Origin: DATLXH01 sp035576005
GTDB taxonomy: Bacteria; Acidobacteriota; Thermoanaerobaculia; Gp7-AA8
NCBI GenBank assembly: GCA_035576005.1
Contig: DATLXH010000021.1
Coordinates: 1-55,245 of the forward strand
DNA: 55,245 nucleotides
Reading direction: 5' to 3'
The notes under the pieces were generated by a model. That model saw only the letters and a list, made by a program, of their open reading frames with translations. It did not search any database and had not been told where the DNA came from. The stretch's first letter is position 1. The number at the start of each line of letters is the position of its first letter. This document shows positions 26,100 to 33,879 of the stretch, one piece after another. Both the position numbers and the translations under genes were made by a program.

Positions 26100-26687
26100 A
26101 TGAAACGTGTAGTGGGAATCCTCTTGATATCGCTTGCAGCGGCGGCGTGCAGCACCACGGGAACAATGACCTCAGGCAGCGCGGAGTCGATGATTGCCGG
26201 CTGGCCTGCCACGCCGCAGGAAGTCGCGCGAAAGACAATGGCGAAGTATGGGCGGCCGAACGAAGCGACGCCTACGATGCTGGTATGGCATAACAACGGT
26301 CCGTGGAAACGGACAATCATTTATCGCGATGAAGTTCAGCATGATTTTCCGAAGCCGCACACCGATCTGCTCGAGCAGTTCATCGACTATCAGGTGCCGC
26401 TCGGGAAGTACGACGACCTCGCCCGCTACGACGGCAGCGTGGTCGCAGAGCGGACGAAAGGTGAGATTTCGGCACGTTGCGACAAAGAAGAGATGAACTT
26501 TCTCGCGTTGAATCTCGCGAACGACGTTGCTACCGGCCGGCGCACCGTCGACGATGCGCGACGCTTTTACGCCGAGACAGCGATGGCAGCGATGAATGGC
26601 GACATGCGTCCCTACACGCAACGCCTGCAGTTCGAAGTGCAATCCATGGGAACGGCCGACGCTGACAAGCCGATGATGCCGAAATAA
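26100..26687 (+). CDS. Lipoprotein of unknown function
   Basis: 195 aa. A signal peptide ends in the lipobox AAAAC (Cys at about 17), so it is membrane-anchored outside the cytoplasm. The mature protein has WPATPQEVARKTMAKYG, NNGPWKRTIIYRDEVQHDFPKPH and FLALNLANDV, a set I associate with a widespread uncharacterised family; no function known to me. Strong ribosome site AAGGAG. First gene of a group continuing with osmC, a Cys-rich protein and a two-component pair. Confidence 0.85.
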   Translation: MKRVVGILLISLAAAACSTTGTMTSGSAESMIAGWPATPQEVARKTMAKYGRPNEATPTMLVWHNNGPWKRTIIYRDEVQHDFPKPHTDLLEQFIDYQVPLGKYDDLARYDGSVVAERTKGEISARCDKEEMNFLALNLANDVATGRRTVDDARRFYAETAMAAMNGDMRPYTQRLQFEVQSMGTADADKPMMPK

Positions 26688-26723
26688 GCTGTTGCCTAGT
26701 CGTTCCTGAAGCGGGAGGAAAGT

Positions 26724-27185
26724 ATGGATGATGTCGTCTACACGTCGATCGTGCGGATTGAGAGGCAAGGTGGTCCGGTCCGGCTCGCATGGCTGCCGGG
26801 TGAGAAGGAACCGGTGACGTTCGGCGTCCACGGAGCGATCGCGCAGCATTACGGCGTTGCGCCTGATGCTTTCACGCCGCACGCGACGACCATTGATTCC
26901 ATCGTCGGGGGCCGCCGCGGGATGACTCACCGGTACATTTGCACGAGCGCTGGCAGCGCGCAAGATCGACGTCGAGAAGATCTCATCCGAGGCGAAGGGT
27001 GAGGGGAGCTCGAGAGCAACGTGCTCATCATCAGACGGATCCATGTGGTCTATGACCTCACCGCCCCGGGCGCTTCTCCCGATCTCATCGAACGTGTGCA
27101 CTCGATCCACAAGGAAGGATGCCCTGTTTACCGATCGATTCATGAAGCGATCACGATCACGACCGAAGTCCGCTCGAATGCGTGA
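26724..27185 (+). pseudogene. OsmC-like peroxiredoxin, interrupted; UGA at the catalytic Cys
   Basis: The frame 26724-26905 (VHGAIAQHYGVAPDAFTPHATTID) and the frame from 27003 (ESNVLIIRRIHVVYDL, EGCPVYRSIHEAITITTEV) are one OsmC protein of 153 aa. The intervening 100 bases read in the +1 frame (GAAAG-TGA-LTGTFARALAARKIDVEKISSEAKGE). A G extra in the run near 26907-26911 and a G missing from the run at 27003-27006 explain the shift. The TGA at 26923 stands where the family has its first catalytic Cys; the second Cys (EGCPV) is intact. Either a decayed gene or a selenoprotein with two G-run errors. RBS GGAGGAA. Confidence 0.75.
26939..26963 (+). promoter_or_regulatory. SECIS-like hairpin after the osmC TGA
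   Basis: TTGC (26939-26942) pairs with GCAA (26960-26963) and GCGCT (26947-26951) with AGCGC (26955-26959), with loop GGC and a 4-nt bulge. The loop starts 26 nt after the TGA and its first base is G, both within the bacterial SECIS pattern. A GC-rich coding hairpin by chance is the alternative. Confidence 0.35.
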
Positions 27186-27234
27186 CCTCGAGCGAAAGCA
27201 GCTCAACGATGTTTAGAGTAGAGAAGGAGAAAAA

Positions 27235-27381
27235 ATGAGCTTGAAAAAAGGCGAACGCTACACCTGTCCTGATCCTGAGTGCGGATGCGAGATTCAGGTG
27301 ACCCGAGGTGCCGCTGAAGGAAAGGGCGGAGACCAGAACCCGCGCTGCTGCTGCGGAAAAGAGATGCAGCGCGCGTCGTAG
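27235..27381 (+). CDS. Cys-rich metallothionein-like small protein
   Basis: 48 aa with seven cysteines: TCPDPECGCEI, then RCCCGKEM. The four-Cys knuckle plus CCC cluster suggests zinc or iron binding. Start ATG 27235 has GAAGGAG seven bases upstream. The nearby osmC and two-component genes suggest a thiol or metal stress setting, which is inference. Confidence 0.75.
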   Translation: MSLKKGERYTCPDPECGCEIQVTRGAAEGKGGDQNPRCCCGKEMQRAS

Positions 27382-27457
27382 GCAGCGCGCGTCCTGGGCA
27401 CCCCACGCCCGGCGGCTCCCGTGCCGCCGGGCAGGCGTGGCAGAGCGCTGCAACGCT

Positions 27458-28177
27458 ATGTCCTCCGAAATGACACCTCGTGCAATTCTGGTCGTCGAAG
27501 ACGAACCTGACCTGGCCGGTCTGCTGCAGATTCAGCTTCGCGATCTCGCCACGACCGTCGACGTGGAAGGCAATGGTCTCGCCGCCTTACAGAGGTTGCG
27601 GAACGGGGCCTACGACCTCATCGTGCTCGACGTCATGCTTCCGGGCATGTCGGGCGTCGAACTCTGCGAGGCAGTTCGCGCGCGGCATGACCACATTCCC
27701 ATCATCATGCTGACGGCCAGGAGCACCGAGGCCGACAAGATCGGGGGTTTGGAGAGTGGCGCCGACGACTACGTCACGAAGCCTTTCAGCATGCTGGAGT
27801 TCCTCTCGCGTGTGCGAGCCGTCCTACGCCGGTCGGAGCAGTGGAGCGAAAGCGTACGAACGCTCGGCGAAGTAGTCATTCGCGACGGTCTGCAGATCGA
27901 GATCAGCAAGCGTCGCGTGACGCGAGATGGCGAGCCATTGCAATTGACGTCCAAGGAGTTCGACCTGCTGCTCGTGCTCGCGCAGTCGCCCGGCCACGTG
28001 TTCAGGCGCGAAGAGCTCCTGAAGGTCATCTGGGGATACACGCACGGAGGCTACCGCCACACCGTCGATACGCACATCAATCGACTCCGCATGCGTGTCG
28101 AGCGTGATCCCGCGAATCCGGAACTCATTCTGACGGTGTGGGGCGTCGGCTACAGATTCACCGACGTTGCTGTATGA
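27458..28177 (+). CDS. OmpR-family response regulator
   Basis: 239 aa. The receiver has VVEDEPD, phospho-acceptor Asp58 (VLDVMLPGMSG), LTARST and VTKPFS, followed by a winged-helix DNA-binding domain (LTSKEFDLLLVL, RREELLKVIWG, RHTVDTHINRLR, VWGVGYRF). The start at 27458 is the ATG before the domain; the longer frame is non-coding. The stop overlaps the kinase start by 4 bp. Confidence 0.95.
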   Translation: MSSEMTPRAILVVEDEPDLAGLLQIQLRDLATTVDVEGNGLAALQRLRNGAYDLIVLDVMLPGMSGVELCEAVRARHDHIPIIMLTARSTEADKIGGLESGADDYVTKPFSMLEFLSRVRAVLRRSEQWSESVRTLGEVVIRDGLQIEISKRRVTRDGEPLQLTSKEFDLLLVLAQSPGHVFRREELLKVIWGYTHGGYRHTVDTHINRLRMRVERDPANPELILTVWGVGYRFTDVAV

Positions 28178-29286
28178 GCGCCGAACACGCACGGTCGGCG
28201 AAGCGATACACACTCTTCGCCGCCATCTGCCTTGCGGGCGCAACGATCCTGACGGTCGCAACGGTGGCGATCGTCTTCCACTGTATTGCACAGTTAGGCG
28301 GCGAGATAACGCCGGCGAAATTGTCGCTTCACGGCAACCTGCTTCGCGCCGCCGGTGTCGGCGCGGCTTTGAGCCTGGTGCTGGTCATCAAAGCAGCGTT
28401 TTTCGTTTTCCTGGCGCGCCGCCTTCACCTTCGTGAGCTCGCGGACGCAATCCGCTATTTCGGCAGTGGCGACCTCACCGCGCAGGTGACCCCGTCGAAA
28501 GTCGAGACGCGAGGTGCAGGTGACATCAACGAGTTGCAGACGAACTTCGCCGTGATGACAGAGCGAGTGGCCGAGAAGGTTCGACAGCTCACGCTTGCCG
28601 AAGACAGCCTTCGCAGCTCTGTTGCTGAGCTCTCGCACGACCTTCGCACGCCGCTCGCGCTGCTTCGCGGCTACGTCGAGACGCTGCTCGAGAAGGGGGC
28701 GGCGCTGCCGTCAGGAGAGCAGCAGGAGTATCTCCGCATTACGCTTCGCCATGCGGCGAAGCTCGAGCGCCTCGTCTCCGAGCTCTTCGAGCTCACCGAG
28801 CTCGATGCACCCGATGTGCATCTCGAATGCGCGCCCCTGGCACTCGACGACCTGATCGAGGACCTCATCGGCCAGTTCGCGCTCCACGCGCAAGCGGTCG
28901 GAGTGCATCTCTCCCGGGACAACTGTAAATCGCTACCGCTCGTTTTTGTGGATGCGCGCCTGGTCGAGCGCGTGTTCGAGAACCTGATCGAGAATGCGCT
29001 TCGTTTCACGCCCCGTGGCGGCACGATCACCATCGGCTGCCGAGTCGACGGCGGAGCCGTAGAAACACAGATCCGGGACAGCGGAAAAGGCATCGATCCG
29101 CGCGACCTGCCGCAAGTCTTTGACCGCTTCTACCGCGCGCGCGATTCCGAAAAGTTCGGTGGCTCCGGTCTCGGCCTCGCGATCGTAAAACGCATTCTGC
29201 AACTTCACGGCAGTGACATCTCCGTCTCTTCACGAGCTGGCACAGGCACCACCTTTACGTTCTCTCTTCCAGCGGTCCCTGGTTGA
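28174..29286 (+). CDS. Membrane sensor histidine kinase
   Basis: 370 aa partner of the preceding regulator (ATGA overlap). Two membrane helices (about 13-36 and 60-80) flank a short periplasmic loop, then HAMP, a HisKA box with H155 in AELSHDLRTP, and a complete ATP-binding domain (N box FENLIENALRFT, G1 DSGKGIDP, F DRFYRA, G2 GSGLGLAI). The small sensor loop gives no ligand hint. Confidence 0.95.
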   Translation: MSAEHARSAKRYTLFAAICLAGATILTVATVAIVFHCIAQLGGEITPAKLSLHGNLLRAAGVGAALSLVLVIKAAFFVFLARRLHLRELADAIRYFGSGDLTAQVTPSKVETRGAGDINELQTNFAVMTERVAEKVRQLTLAEDSLRSSVAELSHDLRTPLALLRGYVETLLEKGAALPSGEQQEYLRITLRHAAKLERLVSELFELTELDAPDVHLECAPLALDDLIEDLIGQFALHAQAVGVHLSRDNCKSLPLVFVDARLVERVFENLIENALRFTPRGGTITIGCRVDGGAVETQIRDSGKGIDPRDLPQVFDRFYRARDSEKFGGSGLGLAIVKRILQLHGSDISVSSRAGTGTTFTFSLPAVPG

Positions 29287-29883
29287 TCGAGCGCAGCAGC
29301 TTTGACCAACTGGTCAGCGTCCGCTTTCCATAATCAGAGCTGCTTGCGTCCTTCTCAACGCTAACCCGCATTTCTCACAGAAATGCGGGCTAAGCCACTG
29401 ATCGGCAGCACCATCACAGCCTTCGTGCCAGGCGCTCACGCGTACAAGCCCGATTCCATGCTCGGTCCCTCGGATGCGTGCGAGCTTCTCGATGGGTCCA
29501 CGCTGATTAACAGCGCGCACGGCTCGCCATTGGACGGATATAGCAGGATCTCCGCAGACAGACTCTCGACGGCGTCTAACGAACGATTTTCTACGACCCG
29601 CATCAGCGTGCATCTGGTCATCGTCTTCTATTCTGATGCATCTCCGAAGCATCAGACTGGTTCGTCATTTGCAGATATACCAGCGGACAACAGCCGGTCA
29701 ATAAGAAGCGGGAGACCAGGAGTAGGGTATTACTTACCCCCTCCTTATGTGAGAAATTTGTGAGACATCTTAGGGACTTCTGGCGATCGGTTTGCAGGAC
29801 GTTCCTGACGTGCTGACCCCCACTGACAAACGGACGCAGACCCGGCTCGCCTCCGCTCTTTGCAAACCACAAGGAGCAGGACG
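29287..29883. other. Intergenic region between the two-component pair and eboA
   Basis: About 600 bp. It has the solo hairpin at 29365-29389. GGAG-TA-GGGTA and TACCC-CCTCC (29719-29747) form an imperfect inverted repeat that could be an operator or promoter element for the ebo genes. AAGGAG just before 29884 is the eboA ribosome site. No gene recognised. Confidence 0.5.
29365..29389. repeat. Solo hairpin of the 180-bp element family
   Basis: CCCGCATTT-CTCACAG-AAATGCGGG, a perfect 9-bp stem made from the two ends of the 180-bp element with the inside removed. Confidence 0.6.
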
Positions 29884-30660
29884 ATGAGCGATGCTGACGG
29901 CGCGAATTCGTGCCTTCCGGCGTTACGCGTGGATGCAGAATCGTCTGATGGCCTCCTCACGACGGTCTGTTCCGGACTACATCCTGATGCAGTCGATTGG
30001 ATACAGTCCGAAGTCTCAGCGCTGCGGGCCGCGCCTGATACCCGAAGGCTTACGCGCAGTTTTGCAGCAATCGCGCGACGCCTGCCGCGGGAGCAATCGA
30101 CTGTCGGCGCTGATTCCGCGGCAATACACCTCAATACGCTCGACATGGCTCGCTACGTTCTTCTGCGTGCCGCTCTGGATCCACTCGACACCGCCTCACG
30201 CTGCCAGACCGTAGCAGCGCTCTATAAAACCGGCTCCACCGGCGAACGCTGCAGCATCGCGCGGATCCTGCCGTGTTTTCCGTCCGCCGGCTCCTACCTC
30301 ACGGTCGCGGTGGAAGCCTGCCGCACGCACGTAGAGCCGGTTTTCGCAGCGATCGCTTGTGAGAATCCATATCCGGCAGAGCACTTTCCTGAGCTGAACT
30401 TCAATCAGATGGTTCTCAAAGCCGTCTTTGTCGGATTACAACTTTCTCGGGTCGTTGGTCTCAGAAGCAGGCGCGGCTCCGAACTTCAGCGCATGGCCAG
30501 GGCGCTGACGAGCGAGCGACAGGCGGCGGGTCGACCAATTCCTGCTGATCTCTCATTCCTCTCTGACGAATCAATGCGGGCGGACAGGGATGAACGCTGG
30601 CTCTCCCTGTCCGATAGTTCCGGCCCGCCGCCTCGATCTGCAGCCCACGAGAATGGATGA
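29884..30660 (+). CDS. eboA: EboA-family protein
   Basis: 258 aa; a soluble helical protein with the EboA signature ENPYPAEHFPELNFNQMVLKA followed by FVGLQLSRVVGL near residue 165-195. ATG 29884 follows AAGGAGCAGG. In cyanobacteria EboA belongs to the ebo operon, where it helps scytonemin precursors reach the periplasm. Role here unknown. First gene of the cluster, 13 bp ahead of an outer-membrane-type gene. Confidence 0.85.
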   Translation: MSDADGANSCLPALRVDAESSDGLLTTVCSGLHPDAVDWIQSEVSALRAAPDTRRLTRSFAAIARRLPREQSTVGADSAAIHLNTLDMARYVLLRAALDPLDTASRCQTVAALYKTGSTGERCSIARILPCFPSAGSYLTVAVEACRTHVEPVFAAIACENPYPAEHFPELNFNQMVLKAVFVGLQLSRVVGLRSRRGSELQRMARALTSERQAAGRPIPADLSFLSDESMRADRDERWLSLSDSSGPPPRSAAHENG

Positions 30661-30673
30661 AAAGGAGTTTTTA

Positions 30674-31324
30674 ATGCGATTGCTGAAGATGGGAGTGTTG
30701 TTGGCGTTCTCGATTGTGGCTGTCCCGATGCAGGCACAGCGGATCGAGCTGATCGGGCGTGCCGTGTGGACCGATGTGACGAGCGATGCGAGTTTCGAGG
30801 GCGCCTCCGATACCGGGGATCTTGCCGTCGATTTCGAGGAGAGCACGGGAGGCGGAGCGGCCCTCAATGTGTTCTGGTCGCCACGATTCTCGTCGGAGGT
30901 CGGGATTGCGTTTGTCAGCTCCGATCTGTCAATCGCGCCGGAGAATACCGGCGTCGCGTCGTTCCCTATCGGAACGACGGATATGACCGCCGGAACAGTG
31001 AGCCTGCAGTTTCATCCGATCGCCGGCGCGCGGTTCGACCCTTACATTGGAGTGGGTGCAAGCTTCTTCCGTTTCGAAGAGATTACAGGCCAGACGCTCA
31101 CTGACGCCGGATTCGAGAACATCGAGCTCGACGACGTCGTGGGCCCGATGGTCAACGCCGGGTTCACCTGGCGGTTCACGGATCGCTTCGGTCTTAATGT
31201 CGACGCCAAGTACTCACGTGTCGATACGGCAATTACAGCGAATTTTCCGATCGGAGATCCTGAATCGCTCGATCTTCAGATCAGTCCACTCATGATTGGA
31301 GCGGGGTTGTCGCTCCGCTTCTGA
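30674..31324 (+). CDS. Outer-membrane beta-barrel protein (OmpW-like)
   Basis: 216 aa from ATG 30674 (AAAGGAGT upstream). Signal peptide LLAFSIVAVPMQAQ, then alternating strands with ARFDPYIGVGASFFRF, TDRFGLNVDAKYSRVDT and a C-terminal LSLRF, ending in Phe as barrel proteins do. OmpW-type barrels form small pores. Its position between eboA and eboB suggests export or uptake of the cluster product; inference. Confidence 0.8.
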   Translation: MRLLKMGVLLAFSIVAVPMQAQRIELIGRAVWTDVTSDASFEGASDTGDLAVDFEESTGGGAALNVFWSPRFSSEVGIAFVSSDLSIAPENTGVASFPIGTTDMTAGTVSLQFHPIAGARFDPYIGVGASFFRFEEITGQTLTDAGFENIELDDVVGPMVNAGFTWRFTDRFGLNVDAKYSRVDTAITANFPIGDPESLDLQISPLMIGAGLSLRF

Positions 31325-31345
31325 GCTACGAGTCTTTTGTTTTTA

Positions 31346-31366
31346 TAACGTCATTTTCTAACGTCA
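31346..31366 (+). promoter_or_regulatory. TAACGTCA direct repeats upstream of the dehydrogenase gene
   Basis: TAACGTCA at 31346-31353 and 31359-31366, spaced 13 bp start to start, in the 59-bp gap between the barrel and dehydrogenase genes. A third copy lies at 41228-41235. A binding site for a regulator is possible; meaning unknown. Confidence 0.3.
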
Positions 31367-31383
31367 AACATAGGAGATCTCTC

Positions 31384-32928
31384 ATGAATATCAGGGTTTT
31401 GTCGGCCGCGCTCGTTCGCGGCTCGCGCGTCGCGGCTGTGGCACTCCTTACCGGGCCGTTCAGCGCGTTCGCGCAGCAACCAGGTAACGTTCTGGATGTA
31501 CCGCGCGGCTATTCGGTCCAGAAGATCGCCGCGGGGCTCAACTATCCAACGACCGTGGCATGGGACGACAGCGGCAGAATGTACGTTCTCGAGGCTGGCG
31601 CTGCTGGTCTTGAAACTCCCGAAATCGACCCTGCACGCATTCTGCGTGTGGAGGAGGGACGGACGGTCGAAGTAGTGCGCTTCAGTCCCGAGCAGGTGGG
31701 CGAGCCGGTTGTCGGCCTGGCGTGGCACGATGGCTCGTTCTACATCACGCATCGCCACCCGCGGGATCGGACCGGTACCGTGTCTCGCGTGTCGATGCAG
31801 GGGACCGTGACGCATGTGATCACCGGAATCGCCGACAGTCAGTCGGAACACTTTCTGAATGACATACGCAAGGGGCCGGACGGGCGCATTTATTTCGCCT
31901 CCGGGCCGGCGGGCAATTCGTCCGTCATGGGACTTGACAACGCACCATTCATCAAAAAGAGCCCGGGTGTGAAGGGCATTCCCTGCCGCGACTACGTGCT
32001 GACCGGCCGGAACTTCATTACACCCGACTTCAGAACCGACGATCCGAGCGATACCGTGATGACCGGAGCGTTCGTTCCGTTCGGCACGCCGACTTCACCC
32101 GGTCAGAGAATTCCAGGACAGACCAAGTGCGGCGGATCAATTCTTTCGTTCAATCCGGCGAGCCCTGAGAGCTCCCTGAGTGTATACGCCCACGGCTTCC
32201 GCCAACTCATCGGTATCGCATGGGACAGCGCGGGACAGATGTTCGGCGCCGAAAACGGCTTGGACATTCGAGGCTCGCGTCCGGTGAAAGACGATGTTGA
32301 CGTGACGTTCCGGATTGTTCAGAACACGTGGTACGGGCACCCTGACTTTTCGCGCGGGCTCGAGCCGCTCACCGATCCGAAATTCATGCCGCCGAGCTCG
32401 CATGGCGCGCCGCGTGTCCGAGGGGACGAGTTCCTCGGGAAGAAACTCGGCTTCTTGGTCGATCATGCGGCGAGCGGTCTCTCCGCTCCGCCGAAATCGC
32501 TGATCGCCGCTCGCCATGAATGGAACTCGTCGCCGGCACTGCTGGACTTTGCACCGTCCTCCTGGGGCGAAATGGCAGGCCAGCTGTTCGTTGCCGAGTG
32601 GGGCGACCTTGCACCGGCGACCAACCCGCTCAAGGAGGGGAAGAGTGGAAGCATCATTTCGCGGGTCGATACGAAGAGCGGGCTGGCCGTTCCCTTCCTG
32701 CGCAACATGAAACCGGGCCCGGCGGCGGAGCAGCAGGCGCCGGGACGGGGTCTTGAGCATCCATTCTCTGTCCGGTTCGGACCAGACGGCGCGATGTACA
32801 TCGTCGACTACGGCATCATGCGCATCAACCCCGCGAAAGATGGCGCACCCTACGAGTTTCCTCAGAACACGGGAGCGATCTGGAAAGTGACCCAGGGGAC
32901 CTTCCTCAACCGGCTGATCCGACGCTGA
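31384..32928 (+). CDS. Secreted PQQ-type sugar/sorbosone dehydrogenase-like beta-propeller
   Basis: 514 aa with a signal peptide ending FSAFAQQ. The N-terminus LDVPRGYSVQKIAAGLNYPTTVAWDD and repeated YxxxxDGxxY-type blades fit the soluble glucose/sorbosone dehydrogenase propeller (periplasmic, oxidising sugars or hydroxyl groups with PQQ). Motifs such as AWHDGSFYITHRH, GPDGRIYFASG and FGPDGAMYIVDYG are typical. Not a usual ebo gene; between the barrel and eboB it may oxidise a periplasmic intermediate. Confidence 0.82.
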   Translation: MNIRVLSAALVRGSRVAAVALLTGPFSAFAQQPGNVLDVPRGYSVQKIAAGLNYPTTVAWDDSGRMYVLEAGAAGLETPEIDPARILRVEEGRTVEVVRFSPEQVGEPVVGLAWHDGSFYITHRHPRDRTGTVSRVSMQGTVTHVITGIADSQSEHFLNDIRKGPDGRIYFASGPAGNSSVMGLDNAPFIKKSPGVKGIPCRDYVLTGRNFITPDFRTDDPSDTVMTGAFVPFGTPTSPGQRIPGQTKCGGSILSFNPASPESSLSVYAHGFRQLIGIAWDSAGQMFGAENGLDIRGSRPVKDDVDVTFRIVQNTWYGHPDFSRGLEPLTDPKFMPPSSHGAPRVRGDEFLGKKLGFLVDHAASGLSAPPKSLIAARHEWNSSPALLDFAPSSWGEMAGQLFVAEWGDLAPATNPLKEGKSGSIISRVDTKSGLAVPFLRNMKPGPAAEQQAPGRGLEHPFSVRFGPDGAMYIVDYGIMRINPAKDGAPYEFPQNTGAIWKVTQGTFLNRLIRR

Positions 32929-32937
32929 CTGCTGTTT

Positions 32938-32966
32938 CCCGGAGCCGCTTCACAGGCGGCTCCGGG
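32938..32966 (+). terminator. Strong hairpin in front of eboB
   Basis: CCCGGAGCCGC (32938-32948) pairs with GCGGCTCCGGG (32956-32966) with a 7-nt loop. It lies after the dehydrogenase stop and just before the eboB ribosome site. Without a T-run it is more likely a processing or stabilising hairpin than an efficient terminator. Confidence 0.5.
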
Positions 32967-32988
32967 ATTTCACCAAAGGAGAACCAGC

Positions 32989-33879
32989 GTGAATATCTGT
33001 GATCCGCACGTTCACATGACTTCGCGCACGACCGACGACTATGAGCGGATGGCTGCGGCGGGAATCCGAGTCGTCATCGAACCATCTTTCTGGCTCGGGC
33101 AGCCGCGGACGCACGTCGGCACTTTCGCGGATTATTTCGCCTCACTCGTCGGGTGGGAGCCGTTTCGGGCGTCACAGTTCGGAATCCGGCACTTCTGCAC
33201 CGTCTCATTGAACCCGAAGGAGGCGAACAATCGGGAGCTCGCCGATGGCGTGATGGACCTGCTTCCGGATTTTCTCGTCAAGGAGGAGGTCGTCGCTGTA
33301 GGTGAAATCGGGTTCGACGACACGACTCCGGTCGAGGAGATCTACTTCGTTCGGCAGCTCGAGCTTGCGCTCGAGCATCAGCTTCCCGTTCTAGTGCACA
33401 CGCCGCATCGCGACAAGAAAAGAGGTGCGGAGCGGACGCTGGCGATTCTTCGAGAGATGCGCTTTCCGCCTCACATGGTATTGATCGACCACAATACAGA
33501 GGAGACGCTGCCGGTCGTTCTCGAGAGCGGGTGCTGGGCGGGCCACTCGATCTATCCGCATACCAAGATGGACGAGGAGCGCATGACTCGGCTCGTCGCG
33601 CACTATGGTGCCGAGCGCATTCTCATCAACAGTGCCGCTGACTGGGGAATCAGCGACCCCCTGAAAGTGCCGAAGACGATCGACGTGATGCGTCGGTCCG
33701 GGATTGCGGAAGAGGTGATCGAGCAGATCGTATGGCACAACCCGCTCACCTTCTTCGCTCAAAGCGGCAGAGTCAACATCGCGGAACCGCCTGTGCAGAT
33801 TGATCAGAGCAAGCTGTTCGAAGGAAGCTCCGTTCTGCGCGGCCAGACACCTCGAAATCCGGTCGAGGCGGCTTCTTGA
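32989..33879 (+). CDS. eboB: TatD-family hydrolase of the ebo cluster
   Basis: 296 aa metal-dependent hydrolase, TIM-barrel. HVH near residue 7 (CDPHVHMTSRTTDDYERMAAAG), VGEIGFDDT (bridging Glu), PVLVHTPHRDK (His), DHNTEE and NSAADWGISD (final Asp). Relatives act as nucleases or lactonases; the substrate here is unknown. GTG start 32989 with AAAGGAG. It starts a run of five genes coupled by 4-bp overlaps. Confidence 0.85.
   Translation: MNICDPHVHMTSRTTDDYERMAAAGIRVVIEPSFWLGQPRTHVGTFADYFASLVGWEPFRASQFGIRHFCTVSLNPKEANNRELADGVMDLLPDFLVKEEVVAVGEIGFDDTTPVEEIYFVRQLELALEHQLPVLVHTPHRDKKRGAERTLAILREMRFPPHMVLIDHNTEETLPVVLESGCWAGHSIYPHTKMDEERMTRLVAHYGAERILINSAADWGISDPLKVPKTIDVMRRSGIAEEVIEQIVWHNPLTFFAQSGRVNIAEPPVQIDQSKLFEGSSVLRGQTPRNPVEAAS

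Noticed and set aside
29383..29763. Open frames between the kinase and eboA
   Set aside because: No recognisable motif or ribosome site on either strand; treated as intergenic.
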